Below, piece by piece: positions 1 through 8,900 of a DNA stretch of 42,896 nt. Positions within the stretch are counted from its first letter, which is position 1. Every line of letters starts with the position of its first letter. Source of the DNA: CALCKW01 sp033852095 (lineage in GTDB: Bacteria > Pseudomonadota > Gammaproteobacteria > CALCKW01); contig JAWSVD010000204.1 of NCBI GenBank assembly GCA_033852095.1, positions 1 to 42,896 of the forward strand. Reading direction: 5' to 3'. The position numbers and the translations under genes are program-made. The notes beneath the pieces were generated by a model. It worked only from the letters and a program-made list of their open reading frames with translations. It did no database searches and was not told the DNA's origin.

Positions 1-372
1 CAGCGCTATTTTTGGCACCGGAAAAATGGCCGCCACGACCGGCACCAGACCTGCGCGAATCAGGGAAAACAGCCCGATCAGAATACCAACGCCAATGCCC
101 GTACAAGCCCCCAGTGTCGCGCCGACGGCCAACCGGCTCAATGAGGGCAGCAGGTGTTTCCACAGCAGACCGCTGCTGTACAACTGCTGGAAGGTGGCGA
201 GAACGTCGCTGGGCCTGGGCAGGGTCAAGGCACTGATAAAGCCACTGCGCGTGCCCCACTCGGCAAAGCCAATCAGCAGCACAAACACCACCAGACCCAC
301 CCCAGGGTAGGGGCGCGGGGAAAACCCACCGCCGCGGAATTCGACGGGCCGCGCCCTTTTGGAGTCAGGCAT
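1..372 (-). CDS. ABC transporter permease, SsuC/TauC-like (partial, truncated by window edge)
   Basis: Inner-membrane permease subunit of an ABC importer of the nitrate/sulfonate/taurine type. Only the first 124 codons are present because the gene runs off the left edge. The ATG at 372-370 overlaps the end of the upstream ATPase gene (stop at 367-365) by 8 bases, which implies translational coupling. A polar N-terminus is followed by a hydrophobic segment at about residues 24-37 (LVVFVLLIGFAEW). A conserved block (LPRPSDVL) comes next, then a second hydrophobic stretch at about 80-118 that ends in PVPKIAL, a signature seen in TauC/SsuC permeases. It should act with the ATPase and the periplasmic binding protein encoded just upstream. 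The family is clear; the transported substrate is not. Confidence 0.85.
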   Translation of the reverse strand, partial: MPDSKRARPVEFRGGGFSPRPYPGVGLVVFVLLIGFAEWGTRSGFISALTLPRPSDVLATFQQLYSSGLLWKHLLPSLSRLAVGATLGACTGIGVGILIGLFSLIRAGLVPVVAAIFPVPKIAL

Positions 373-1132
373 GTATTAACTCCGCATCAGCAGCCCGCGC
401 TTCTTCACGCATCAGTGCCCACAGGTTTTTTTGCGCCAGCTCCAGATCGGGATCTGCATAACCACGCTCGGCCAAGGGCTTGTCGATCTCGATGATTTCG
501 CGGATCTCTCCGGGACGGCGCGACAAGACCACCACGCGGTGCCCCAAGCGAACCGCTTCCGCCAAATTGTGGGTGACGTAGACCGCGGTAAAAGGCGTGC
601 GCGTCCACAGCGCAACCAGATCGTCCATCAGCAACTCGCGCGTCTGGCTGTCGAGCGCGGAGAGCGGTTCGTCCATCAACATGACCGCCGGATTGACTGC
701 CAAGGCACGCGCTATTGCAACCCGCTGCTTCATGCCACCAGACAACTGCTTGGGCAGCGCTTTGGCAAATTCACTCAGCTTGGTGCGCGCCAAGACATCG
801 GCGACAATGGCGCGCGCCCGTTCGCCGCGGATGCCGTGATCCTCCAAGACCAAGGAGACATTGCCCTGCACTGACCGCCAGGGCAGCAGCGCGAAATCCT
901 GAAAGATATAGGTCAGTGCATTGAGGCAAGCCTCCGGCACCTGCCCCAGCTGCAGCACTTGGCCGCATGTCGCCCGCTCTAAGCCGCCGATGATGCGCAG
1001 CAATGTTGATTTGCCGCACCCTGACGGGCCGACCACACAGACGATTTTCCCTGCGGGGATGTCCAAGCTGATACCGCGCAGCACCTCGCTGCCACCGTAA
1101 GAGTGGCCGATGCCCTCGAGACGAATGTTCAT
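365..1132 (-). CDS. ABC transporter ATP-binding protein, SsuB/TauB-like
   Basis: Cytoplasmic ATPase that powers the importer, 255 aa, the usual length for TauB/SsuB proteins. Visible motifs are Walker A GPSGCGKST (residues 35-43), a Q-loop Gln at 78, the signature LSGGMKQR (130-137), Walker B VMLMDEP (150-156) with catalytic Glu155, a D-loop SALD and the H-loop YVTHN. It lies 52 bases downstream of the binding-protein gene and overlaps the permease start, so the three genes form one operon. The ATG at 1132 was kept because the upstream GGGCGGG can serve as a ribosome site. Taurine, alkanesulfonate, nitrate and thiamine-precursor importers share these features, so no substrate is assigned. Confidence 0.93.
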   Translation of the reverse strand: MNIRLEGIGHSYGGSEVLRGISLDIPAGKIVCVVGPSGCGKSTLLRIIGGLERATCGQVLQLGQVPEACLNALTYIFQDFALLPWRSVQGNVSLVLEDHGIRGERARAIVADVLARTKLSEFAKALPKQLSGGMKQRVAIARALAVNPAVMLMDEPLSALDSQTRELLMDDLVALWTRTPFTAVYVTHNLAEAVRLGHRVVVLSRRPGEIREIIEIDKPLAERGYADPDLELAQKNLWALMREEARAADAELIHA

Positions 1133-1184
1133 CGATGCCCGCCCAAGGGCAAAGCCCCTGAGCCAACGCGCCGTGGGGGCGACA

Positions 1185-2198
1185 CTAAGACAGCGTCTTC
1201 ACGTAGCTGGCGTCAACCACGGTATCGAGTGTGATGTCTTGACCCACCAGGTCTTCGTATTGAAACCAAGAGAGCTGGTCTTGCAACGAAGCCATGTTCA
1301 GCGCAGCGCCCTCGTTGAGGCGCATCGTGCCGTTGATGATCGATGCCGCCGCTTTTTTCCGGGCGCGGTCCGCGTAGACGTATTTGTGGATCAAATCGAC
1401 CATGGCCTGCACACCCTCATCACCTTCCGCCTTGTCAATCATGGTGGCGTTGTAGTCTTTGACGCCCGCACTGAAGCCCTGCAGAAAAGCACCTGTCATG
1501 TCGCGCTCCTTGGCAGCGTTTTTGGCCGAAGTGAACACCGTGGTCACCTGGTAGTGCGGCAGGTAATCAGACACCGAACCGATGATGTGCACCTTGCCGC
1601 TGCCCGCCAGTGGTTTGGCAATGTGCGGCACGATGGACCACGCATCTATTTGCCCCGACTTGAGCGCGCCGATGATAGCGCCGACCTTTTGCAAGGGTTT
1701 GAAGTGTAGCGTGGCACCTTCTTTGGCCGCTATTTTTGAGCCCATGTAGTGAAACGAAGAACCCGCGCCAGTGATGCCAAACGTTTTTCCGTCCAGCGCT
1801 GCGGGGCTGGTAACACCCGCCTGGAAAGCAGCGTCGGAGACGAGGATTTTCTGACCATCAATGCCGGGTTCTTCGGACAGCGCACCACCGATCACTTTGA
1901 TCGCCCCCTTGTCCGCCAAAGACACCAAGCCACCCGACATGGCGGTGACAGCGTAATCGACATCTCCCGACGCTATCGCCACGGCCATGGTGGACGCGGA
2001 CTGAAAAAATTTGAACTCCACGTCCAGCCCAGCAGCCTTGAAATAGCCTTTTTCCAACGCGATAAAGCTGCCGGAATGGCTGGTGAAACGCAGTGCGCCC
2101 ACGACTATTTTTTTGCTTGAGGACATCGCAGGCGCAGACACTGCAGCCACCGCTCCGCCCATCACTAACAGTGCTTTTCGACGATTCATTGCGTGCAT
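1185..2198 (-). CDS. ABC transporter substrate-binding protein, NMT1/THI5 or SsuA-like
   Basis: Periplasmic solute-binding protein of 337 aa that delivers ligand to the permease and ATPase encoded next to it. The N-terminus carries a twin arginine (NRRKALLVMGG) followed by a hydrophobic stretch ending near PAMS, so export may be by Tat rather than Sec. The start at 2198 has a good ribosome site (TAGGAG, six bases upstream); a second in-frame ATG lies at 2189. The mature part shows typical family features: an N-terminal strand KKIVVGALRFTSHSG, GYFKAAGLDVEFKFF, and a central GKTFGITGAGSS phosphate/sulfonate-type loop. Ligand candidates are a sulfonate, nitrate or a pyrimidine-like compound, and sequence reading cannot decide between them. 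Confidence 0.87.
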   Translation of the reverse strand: MHAMNRRKALLVMGGAVAAVSAPAMSSSKKIVVGALRFTSHSGSFIALEKGYFKAAGLDVEFKFFQSASTMAVAIASGDVDYAVTAMSGGLVSLADKGAIKVIGGALSEEPGIDGQKILVSDAAFQAGVTSPAALDGKTFGITGAGSSFHYMGSKIAAKEGATLHFKPLQKVGAIIGALKSGQIDAWSIVPHIAKPLAGSGKVHIIGSVSDYLPHYQVTTVFTSAKNAAKERDMTGAFLQGFSAGVKDYNATMIDKAEGDEGVQAMVDLIHKYVYADRARKKAAASIINGTMRLNEGAALNMASLQDQLSWFQYEDLVGQDITLDTVVDASYVKTLS

Positions 2199-2294
2199 TT
2201 CATTCTCCTAATACGGATGACTAAGGGCTGACATTCGACCGACGCACAAAAAAAGCATTGTTTCGACGCCGCTGAACAGGGAAAACTAAAGCAC

Positions 2295-2972
2295 CTAAAC
2301 CGAGGTTTCTGCTTGCAATTCCGACTCGATTTCTTTGCTCAAAGTGTGCAGCGCGAGCTCACTGTCTCGCTCTATCACCGCTTGCAACAACTGATGTTGC
2401 CGCTGCGCCCGCTTGATGAAATCCAGGCGACCTTCGCGTAGCAACCTCAGGCGGAAGCGGCGGGACTGATCAAAAAATTTCTGCTGTAAGGAGATGAGGC
2501 GCGGCGAGCCAGATGCCTCGATCAGGCTGGCGTAAAAAGCGCGGCCTGCGTCATCCCACACCAGTGCGGTCATGTCGTCGGGGTTGAGGCTTACGGCTTC
2601 TTCAGCACGGCGCAATGCGTGCTGCGCCGCCATCACTCGACCCTCCCATGCCACGTCACCATGGGCCAGCGCCAAGGAAAGACCGAGGCGCTCGATCTCG
2701 CAGCGCACCAGCAGGATGTCCTGCAAATCCGCTTCGGTCGCGGACGTGACGCGGAAACCGCGCTGCGCCATGGCCTCCACCAAGCCCTCAGCACTCAGCA
2801 ATCGCAACGACTCACGCATGGAATGATTGGAGCCGCCGTAACGCCGGCGAAGCTCGTCTATTTTTAGCTTTTGATCGGGCAGCAGCGTGCCAAAGGAAAT
2901 GTCACGGCGCAGGGCCGAGGCAAGCATCGCAACCACCGTGGCGTCTTCTTTGGCGGATTTGGCGAACAGCAT
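2295..2972 (-). CDS. GntR family transcriptional regulator, FCD-type
   Basis: A 225-aa DNA-binding regulator. Residues about 10-75 form a winged helix-turn-helix (LPDQKLKIDELRRRYG, then SMRESLRLLSAEGLVE and QRGFRV). The rest is an all-helical FCD ligand domain that starts near DLQDILLVRCEIE. This is the FadR subgroup, whose members usually sense a carboxylic acid or related metabolite and repress adjacent genes. It is the first gene of the minus-strand group and precedes the binding protein by 96 bases, so it most likely controls the transporter and perhaps itself. A sigma70-like promoter lies just upstream. Family assignment is firm; ligand and operator are unknown. Confidence 0.9.
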   Translation of the reverse strand: MLFAKSAKEDATVVAMLASALRRDISFGTLLPDQKLKIDELRRRYGGSNHSMRESLRLLSAEGLVEAMAQRGFRVTSATEADLQDILLVRCEIERLGLSLALAHGDVAWEGRVMAAQHALRRAEEAVSLNPDDMTALVWDDAGRAFYASLIEASGSPRLISLQQKFFDQSRRFRLRLLREGRLDFIKRAQRQHQLLQAVIERDSELALHTLSKEIESELQAETSV

Positions 2973-3346
2973 TTTCTACCCAATTTTTAAAAACGTTGGA
3001 TATTTCTACGTTTAGAGCACGATTTTGTCAAGCATTATAGTGCAGCAATCGACAGCGCTCAGCCGACTCCCGACACACCGCCGCACAACTGCTGCGTTCT
3101 AAACAGCGCTGTGCCGCTCTGCTGGCCGTTCAATCGGCCCGGGTTTCGCTGCGTTGCATTCACGAGTTTGGGCGGGGACCGAGCCGGTCACGAGGGAGAG
3201 CCCGTTTTGAAGTGAGTTGTTGCGTCGATTGAGGCGAAAATCGAGTTGAGTGGCGCCAGCAATCTGACGAATTTAAATCGAAAATTCAGCCAAAAACAAC
3301 CTTCCGCAGATGTTCTTGGCCTAGTACTTAAGCCGCAGGTCGCTGG
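2973..3346. other. 374-bp intergenic stretch without a recognisable gene
   Basis: The right-hand part is GC-rich (3040-3230) and the left part AT-rich, with the GntR promoter at 3003-3031. I see no reading frame with a plausible ribosome site, no tRNA and no convincing terminator. The segment near 3250-3300 is AT-rich with a short direct motif (AATCGA/ATCGAAAA). It lies between the GntR gene and the 3' end of the DUF4124-like gene. Confidence 0.5.
3003..3031 (-). promoter_or_regulatory. Putative sigma70 promoter for the GntR gene
   Basis: On the minus strand a perfect -35 TTGACA (3031-3026) is followed after 17 bases by TAGAAA (3008-3003, four of six matches to TATAAT). The predicted start would give a leader of roughly 25 bases before the ATG at 2972. 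Confidence 0.5.
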
Positions 3347-4021
3347 CTAAAGCTTGGGCTGGCTCAGCTCGAGCACCGTTGCGCCGGCGGTGAGCTGAGC
3401 GATCTCGCGTTGCGCGCGCTGGTGCGTTAAGCGCGCGAAAGTGACGGCGGTGCGATAGGCAGATTGCTGCTTGCAGCTCAGCTTCTCACCGTAGGGCGTC
3501 TCACTTTTGGGCGCTGCGGCACCGGGCCCGTCGCAACTGCGCTGCGCTTTTTCTAAGGCGATTTTGCTGCTTTTGGACTGCGCAACTATCCGCTCGGAAA
3601 CACCGCGATAAAACTTCTTAATTACCGATTGGTAGAGCACCACATCGCAGGCGTTGACCGCCACGCTGCGCCGCCGGCTGCGGGGGCATTTTCGGCAGTT
3701 ACTGAGAGCCGAGCGCTGGCGCATGTGCGCCTTGGGCAGCTTGTCCATGGCCTTGAGCACGGCGTCTTTTCTGCTAGACAGGCTAATACTGACGCCACTG
3801 CAAGCACAGCGGTTGGCATTGCAGCGCACCTGACAGCGCGTCCCTTTGGGCTTGCGCATCATCCACGAACCTTTCAGGGAGAGATCCACTTGCGCGACAG
3901 CTTCGGGGCAGTTGTTGTCGCTGTAGGTACTGGTGCCGTCTTCATAAAAACACTGAAACAGGCTCGCATGCGCCATCGGCGCAGTCAGCAACAGAAAAAA
4001 TACCAACACAGCTTTGATCAT
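3347..4021 (-). CDS. Secreted cysteine-rich DUF4124-like protein
   Basis: Predicted exported protein of 224 aa and unknown function. The frame stays open upstream to 4153, but the ATG at 4021 is preferred because it gives a clean signal peptide (MIKAVLVFFLLLTAPMAHA) with cleavage after AHA. The mature N-terminus (SLFQCFYEDGTSTYSDNNCP) matches the DUF4124 pattern, in which a short beta-rich module carries YxDxxGxxxYSDxxC-like residues. Next comes a dense cysteine block (CQVRCNANRCACSG and NCRKCPRS), then a basic, Lys/Arg-rich, mainly helical C-terminal half. Many paired cysteines suggest a disulfide-bonded periplasmic protein. No partner is evident: the upstream neighbour is a decarboxylase gene about 200 bases away. 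Confidence 0.72.
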   Translation of the reverse strand: MIKAVLVFFLLLTAPMAHASLFQCFYEDGTSTYSDNNCPEAVAQVDLSLKGSWMMRKPKGTRCQVRCNANRCACSGVSISLSSRKDAVLKAMDKLPKAHMRQRSALSNCRKCPRSRRRSVAVNACDVVLYQSVIKKFYRGVSERIVAQSKSSKIALEKAQRSCDGPGAAAPKSETPYGEKLSCKQQSAYRTAVTFARLTHQRAQREIAQLTAGATVLELSQPKL

Positions 4022-4156
4022 GCAAAATTGCCCACGGATTTTCAAAAAACACGCCTCGGCCACACATTGCTTGGAGCAACGCAGCACAGAAATGCAAGGG
4101 ATACACAGGGTAGCGGCCGATTGCGCCGAGTCTGGCCTCCCCTCAATCAGCACCCT

Positions 4157-4204
4157 TTGAGCAGCGACTTGAGCAGCGACTTGAGCAACGAATTGAGCAA
4201 CGGC
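4157..4204. repeat. Four tandem copies of a 12-bp repeat
   Basis: Four consecutive 12-base units with the pattern TTGAGCARCGAM occupy 4157-4168, 4169-4180, 4181-4192 and 4193-4204. The first two are identical and the last two diverge at one to three positions. The run lies between the decarboxylase stop (4221) and the DUF4124-like start (4021). It could be a slippage-prone spacer or part of a leader. Confidence 0.85.
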
Positions 4205-4220
4205 TCACACCGACCCACGC

Positions 4221-5678
4221 TCACTCATGCGCTAAAATTGCAGCCATTTGCTGTGTTTTTTGCAGCAGTAGCTCGAGATCGGCCCACACGGTGCGGTGGT
4301 TAGTGATGCACACCCGAATCGCCTTGTGCCCACGCAACGTGGTGAGCGAAGGCGCTGCTATGCCCTGCTCCTGCAAACGCATCACCAGCTCGCTGTTGAG
4401 CCGATCCGCAGCCTGCGCGTCTTCGAGCAGGTAACGGAAACAAACAATGTTGAGCGACACCGGGGCCATCAGCTCAAGCTCAGGCGCAGCCGTCACCCGC
4501 TGTGCCAGACGACGCGCTTGCGCGCAGTTGTCTTCCATCTTCTGGCTGATGCGTGCCACGCCGTGCTCCTTCAGCGCAAACCATACTTTCAAAGCGCGAA
4601 AACCGCGCGACAGCTCCGGGCCATAATCGCAATACCACTGATCCCCTCCGGCGAGCCCACGAGCAGCTTCCGCCAAGTATTCGGGACGCGCGCTAAACGC
4701 CGCGCGGTGCGCCTGCGCGTCGCGAATCAACACACAGCCGGCGTCATAGCCCACGTGCATCCACTTGTGGAAATCGAAGGCCAGCGAGTCAGCCCGGTCC
4801 ATGCCTTTGTATAAGTCGCTGTGTTTTTCGCTGAGCGCCGCCACCGCGCCAAAAGCGCCGTCGACGTGAAACCATAAACCCTCGGCAGCACACAGTTCCG
4901 CGATATCAAACAGCGGGTCAACCGCCGCGGTGTTCACCGTGGCTGCAGCGCCCACCACCAAGAAGGGTGTCAGGCCCGCCGCTCTGTCGCGCTGAACCGC
5001 CTCAAGCAATGCAGCCATTTCCATCTGGTAGCTATCATTCACTGGGATTTTCCGCAGCGCGTCTGAGCCCAGGCCCAGCACATCGAAGGCTCTTGATATA
5101 CAGCTGTGTCCCTCAGTCGATGTGTAGCCGACCAAGCGGCTTTGCTCGTTGTGTAAGCCTTCGCTGCGCACGGCATAGGGCAGCGCTCTGTAGCGCGCGG
5201 TTGCCAAGGCAATGACCGTGGCCATCGAGGTGCCGCTCACCATCAAACCACTGGCGCTCGCAGGAAAGCCAAACAGGGATTTACACCAGTTGATCACTTG
5301 TTGTTCGACGTACACCGCGCCGTGGTCTCTGCCGCCGACATTCGAGTTCATGCTGGCAGCCAGCATCTCTGCGATCACCCCACCCGCGGTGCCTGTGCCG
5401 TGCACCCAGCCCCAAAACCGCGGGTGCGTATTGCCGGTGCTGTAGGGCATCACCTGCTGCAGAAAATCATCGCACGTCGCCTCTATGCCCTGCGCTTGCT
5501 GAGGCACCTCAGCGCTGAGTGCCGATTTTATGTGACCGGGCACGGCTTGCCATACGGGCCGGTCACGCACAGCTTGTAGGTGGTCCAGCGCATGGTCCAG
5601 CATGCGGTGCGCCAAGGCCCTGAAAGCGGGCCAGTCTTCGGGGTCAAGGCTCGTTTCTGTGTCTGCTTTATCGCTCAC
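4221..5678 (-). CDS. PLP-dependent group II decarboxylase (aromatic-L-amino-acid/glutamate decarboxylase family)
   Basis: Cytosolic enzyme that removes the alpha-carboxyl of an amino acid using pyridoxal phosphate. A GTG start at 5678 is chosen because AAGGGCGG lies seven bases upstream and it gives 485 aa, close to the family norm; a TTG at 5750 would add 24 atypical residues. Landmarks are NTHPRFWGWVHGTG near the N-terminus, a GxMVSGTSMATVIAL cofactor-phosphate region, HVDGAFGA with the cofactor-pairing Asp, and FDFHKWMH containing the Schiff-base Lys at about residue 305. The C-terminal domain ends in TTLRGHKAIRVCITNH, as in aromatic decarboxylases. The substrate (Tyr, Trp, DOPA, Asp, Glu or 2,4-diaminobutyrate) cannot be chosen from sequence alone. 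It is monocistronic or loosely linked to the DUF4124-like gene. Confidence 0.88.
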   Translation of the reverse strand: MSDKADTETSLDPEDWPAFRALAHRMLDHALDHLQAVRDRPVWQAVPGHIKSALSAEVPQQAQGIEATCDDFLQQVMPYSTGNTHPRFWGWVHGTGTAGGVIAEMLAASMNSNVGGRDHGAVYVEQQVINWCKSLFGFPASASGLMVSGTSMATVIALATARYRALPYAVRSEGLHNEQSRLVGYTSTEGHSCISRAFDVLGLGSDALRKIPVNDSYQMEMAALLEAVQRDRAAGLTPFLVVGAAATVNTAAVDPLFDIAELCAAEGLWFHVDGAFGAVAALSEKHSDLYKGMDRADSLAFDFHKWMHVGYDAGCVLIRDAQAHRAAFSARPEYLAEAARGLAGGDQWYCDYGPELSRGFRALKVWFALKEHGVARISQKMEDNCAQARRLAQRVTAAPELELMAPVSLNIVCFRYLLEDAQAADRLNSELVMRLQEQGIAAPSLTTLRGHKAIRVCITNHRTVWADLELLLQKTQQMAAILAHE

Positions 5679-5907
5679 GGGTGTACCGCCCTTGTGTTCG
5701 CCCTGCGCCCTGCGGGCTCGGAAAACCTGTGCGCCGTGTACGTGATGCAAGCTTTCGCCCGCAAGAACACGGCCTACTGAGCGTCAAGGGTACCTTGCCC
5801 TGTGACACCCCCGTGGGCTTAATGCTGGCCAACGGGTCACGCCGCTTGGTGCCACGGCAACGCACGCCCCACAGCGGTGACGCTCACCGGATTGCGCGGG
5901 CCAGTGA

Positions 5908-8900
5908 TCAGTCGCGGTTGGAGACAATGCGGGTGTGGCTGCCGTCGCGGCTGGCGATCACCTGCAGGCGCTGGTCGATCTGCTCGCGCAGCTCACTGAC
6001 GTGCGAAATGATGCCGATCATGCGGCCGCTGCTCTGCAGATCGACCAGGGTGCGGATTGCCAAGTCCAGTGATTCAGTGTCTAAGCTGCCAAAGCCTTCG
6101 TCGATAAACAGCGCATCCAGCTGCACCCCTCCGGCGTAGCTCTGCACCACGTCCGACAGACCCAGTGCCAGCGCAAGTGCCGCCATGAAGCTCTCACCGC
6201 CGGACAGGGTGGCCACCGGTCTGGAGTGGCCGGTGAAAGCGTCTTCTACGTCGAGATCCAAACCCGCCTTGCGCCCGGCGTGCGTCACGGTGCGGCGGCG
6301 CTGCAACTGGTAGCGCCCGCGGCTCATGCGCTGCAGCCGGAGCCCGGCTTGTATCAATACGTCGTCCAGCAGCACAGACAGCACGTAGCGGTGCAGGCTG
6401 AGATTGTGATCGTTCTGGCCGTTGGCGACATCGGCTAAAGTGCCGATCACCGCGTACTGCTTGTCCAGGCCGAGCTGCTTCTCAGCGATGGCATCCCAGG
6501 TTTTAGCGGCTTGCTGCAAATATTTCAACTCGGCGATACTCTGCTGCAACTGGGCACTGAAGGCCTGAAATTTCTCGCTCGCCTGTTGTTCCGCCGCAGC
6601 CACAGCGGCCAGATCAGGGGCTGTTTTCCCCGCAACCCGGAGCTGCCGCTCCTGCAGCGTGGCCTTCGCTGCGGCGAGTTGCTCGGCGTAGTCGCTCACT
6701 GCCAGCTGTAGTTGCCGCAGCTCGGCCGCGCTCAAGCTTGCCGCTGTGACCGCGCCGTTGCTTTCAAATTCACTGGCCTCCAGCAGGTGCAGCCAACTGG
6801 CCTGCTCGACTTGGGCCGCACTGTCAGCCGCGATTTGTTGCTGCTGCGCACTTTCTAGCGCTCCGAGAGAGGCGGCGAGGGCTTCACTCGCACGCCGCTG
6901 CTGCAGCCGCACCGCCTCGATGCGCGCTTCCAGTGCCTCTGACTTTTTGCGCTTGAGCTGCAGCTGCTCCTGCAACGCGCCCGCGTCGCGCATCTGCTCT
7001 GGCAGTTCAGTCTCACACTGCTCCCGGCGTTGCTGCGCCACTGCCAAGTCACGCGCAGCACTCGCCTGCTGCAACCGCAGCGGCTCCAGGGCTTGCTCAG
7101 TCGCGCTCAGCGCTGCCCGCTGCTGCTGCAGTTTTGCATTCAGCTGTTCGCAGTGCTTAGCCCTCAACTGCAGCTCAGTCATCTGCAACCGCAGCTCCGA
7201 CACTGAGGTGCTTGCCCCAGCCTCCGGCTCGGGCAACTGCTCAAGTGCCTCTGTTGCCACCGCCAGATTGCTCTGAGTCAGAGCCAGTGCGGTGCGCGCC
7301 TCGGCATGCGCCTGCTGCGCCTCTTGCTCTGCCTGTTGTGCCAGTTCGAGCTGACGGTCCAAGTCCCCTTCCAGATCCAACTGCGCGTGCGCAGGGCTGG
7401 GGTGATCTTTGCTGCCACAGACCGGGCACGCCTTGCCGCGCTGCAGATCCGCCGCCAGCACGGCACCCTGCGAGGCGCGCCAAGACAGCTCCAGCTGCTG
7501 GCGAGCTATCTGCGCTCTATTAAAGCGCGCATCCAGCAGCGTTTGCTGCTTCCGACGCTCGAGCAATTGCGTGTTGGCATTGCCCTGCTCTTGCAGCAGG
7601 CGCTGGCGTTGCTGCAGCTTCTGCTGCGCCAGCTCTGCCAACTTGAGCTGCGCGTCGAGAGTGGCGAGCTGTCCAATCGCCTGCTCACTGTCTTTCAGTG
7701 CGTCTTCAGCGCCGGCAACAGCCTGCTGCAACTGCGGCAGCTGCTTCTCCAGCACCAGCAATTTGCTGCTCAAGGTCTGTTCGAGCGCAACGCCCTCTGC
7801 GTGCAGTTGCACCGCGTCCTGCAAGTGCTGCACACGCTGCTCAAAACCCTGAAGCTCCGTGAGTTCGGCTTTCTGCTGGGCCAAAACCGGCACATACTCT
7901 TCGGCTTTTGTGCAGCGCTGATCGGCGTCTTGCCGCTCGGTCTGCGCCTTTTTGTGCGCAGCCTCGAATTTTTGTAAGTCGTTATTTGCAGCGGCCAACT
8001 GGCGCTGCGCGCTCTGCGACGCCTGCAGCGGTGTGGCCAACTGCTGCGCAGCCTGCGCGCTGGAAATCTGTTGCTGCCGCCGCTCAATCTGCTGGGTTTG
8101 CTGCAGTAATAACAACAGACTCTGTTGCGCCTGCTCAGCCTGTTTGATGGCATCAAACAGCTGCAGTGACTGCTGCTGCACTTGAGCAGCAGTCTCGTGT
8201 GCGGCTTGCGCTTTGCCCAGTTCCGCGCGCTCTACTTCCAGTTTTAAAGACAGCCCTTCGATGCACTGGCCCAGCGCTTCGCGGCTTTCACTGTCGACGT
8301 TTTCCAGTGCCGCGGCTTGTTTTTGACTGCCCAGCTGGCGGTCTTGGCGCAGTTGCCGCGCCTGCTCTTTGAGCTGCGCTTCAAGGCGCACGTAGATCTG
8401 TGTTTGAAACAGCTTGCCAAATATTTTCTCTCGGTCCTTGGATTCCGCCAGCAGCAGCTGCCGGAACTGCCCTTGCGGTAAGACCATTACCTGGCGGAAC
8501 TGCTCCGCTTCCAGCCCCGTCAGCTCACGCACCGCTTGCGTTGCTTCGCCGATTTTTTTCGCCACCAAGACACGCTCTTCGCCGTCGGGCAAGCAGTGCC
8601 ACAATTGCGCTTCTGGGGCCTGTTCGGTAAAACCCTCACCGCGCACCCGTGGACGGCTCTGCTGCGGCACACGCCTGATGCGGTATTGCTCACTGCGCAA
8701 ACTGAAAACCAGCTCAACCTCAGTCAGCTGCTGCGGGTCTGCCATGTCACAGCGCATCTGCGTCGCCTGCCGTTCATCACCGGTGGTCTCGCCGTAGAGT
8801 GCAAAGCAAATCGCGTCCAAGATGGAGGTCTTGCCCGCGCCGGTGTTGCCCTCTATGAGAAAGAGCGGGTATTCGCCAAAGCGGCTGAAATCGATCAGCT

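Noticed and set aside
4022..4153. 44-codon N-terminal extension of the DUF4124-like protein
   Set aside because: It would bury a good signal peptide inside the protein and has a Cys-rich, non-secretory composition.
5875..5889. CGGTGA/TCACCG hairpin after sbcC
   Set aside because: Only six pairs, no U-run and too small to claim as a terminator.
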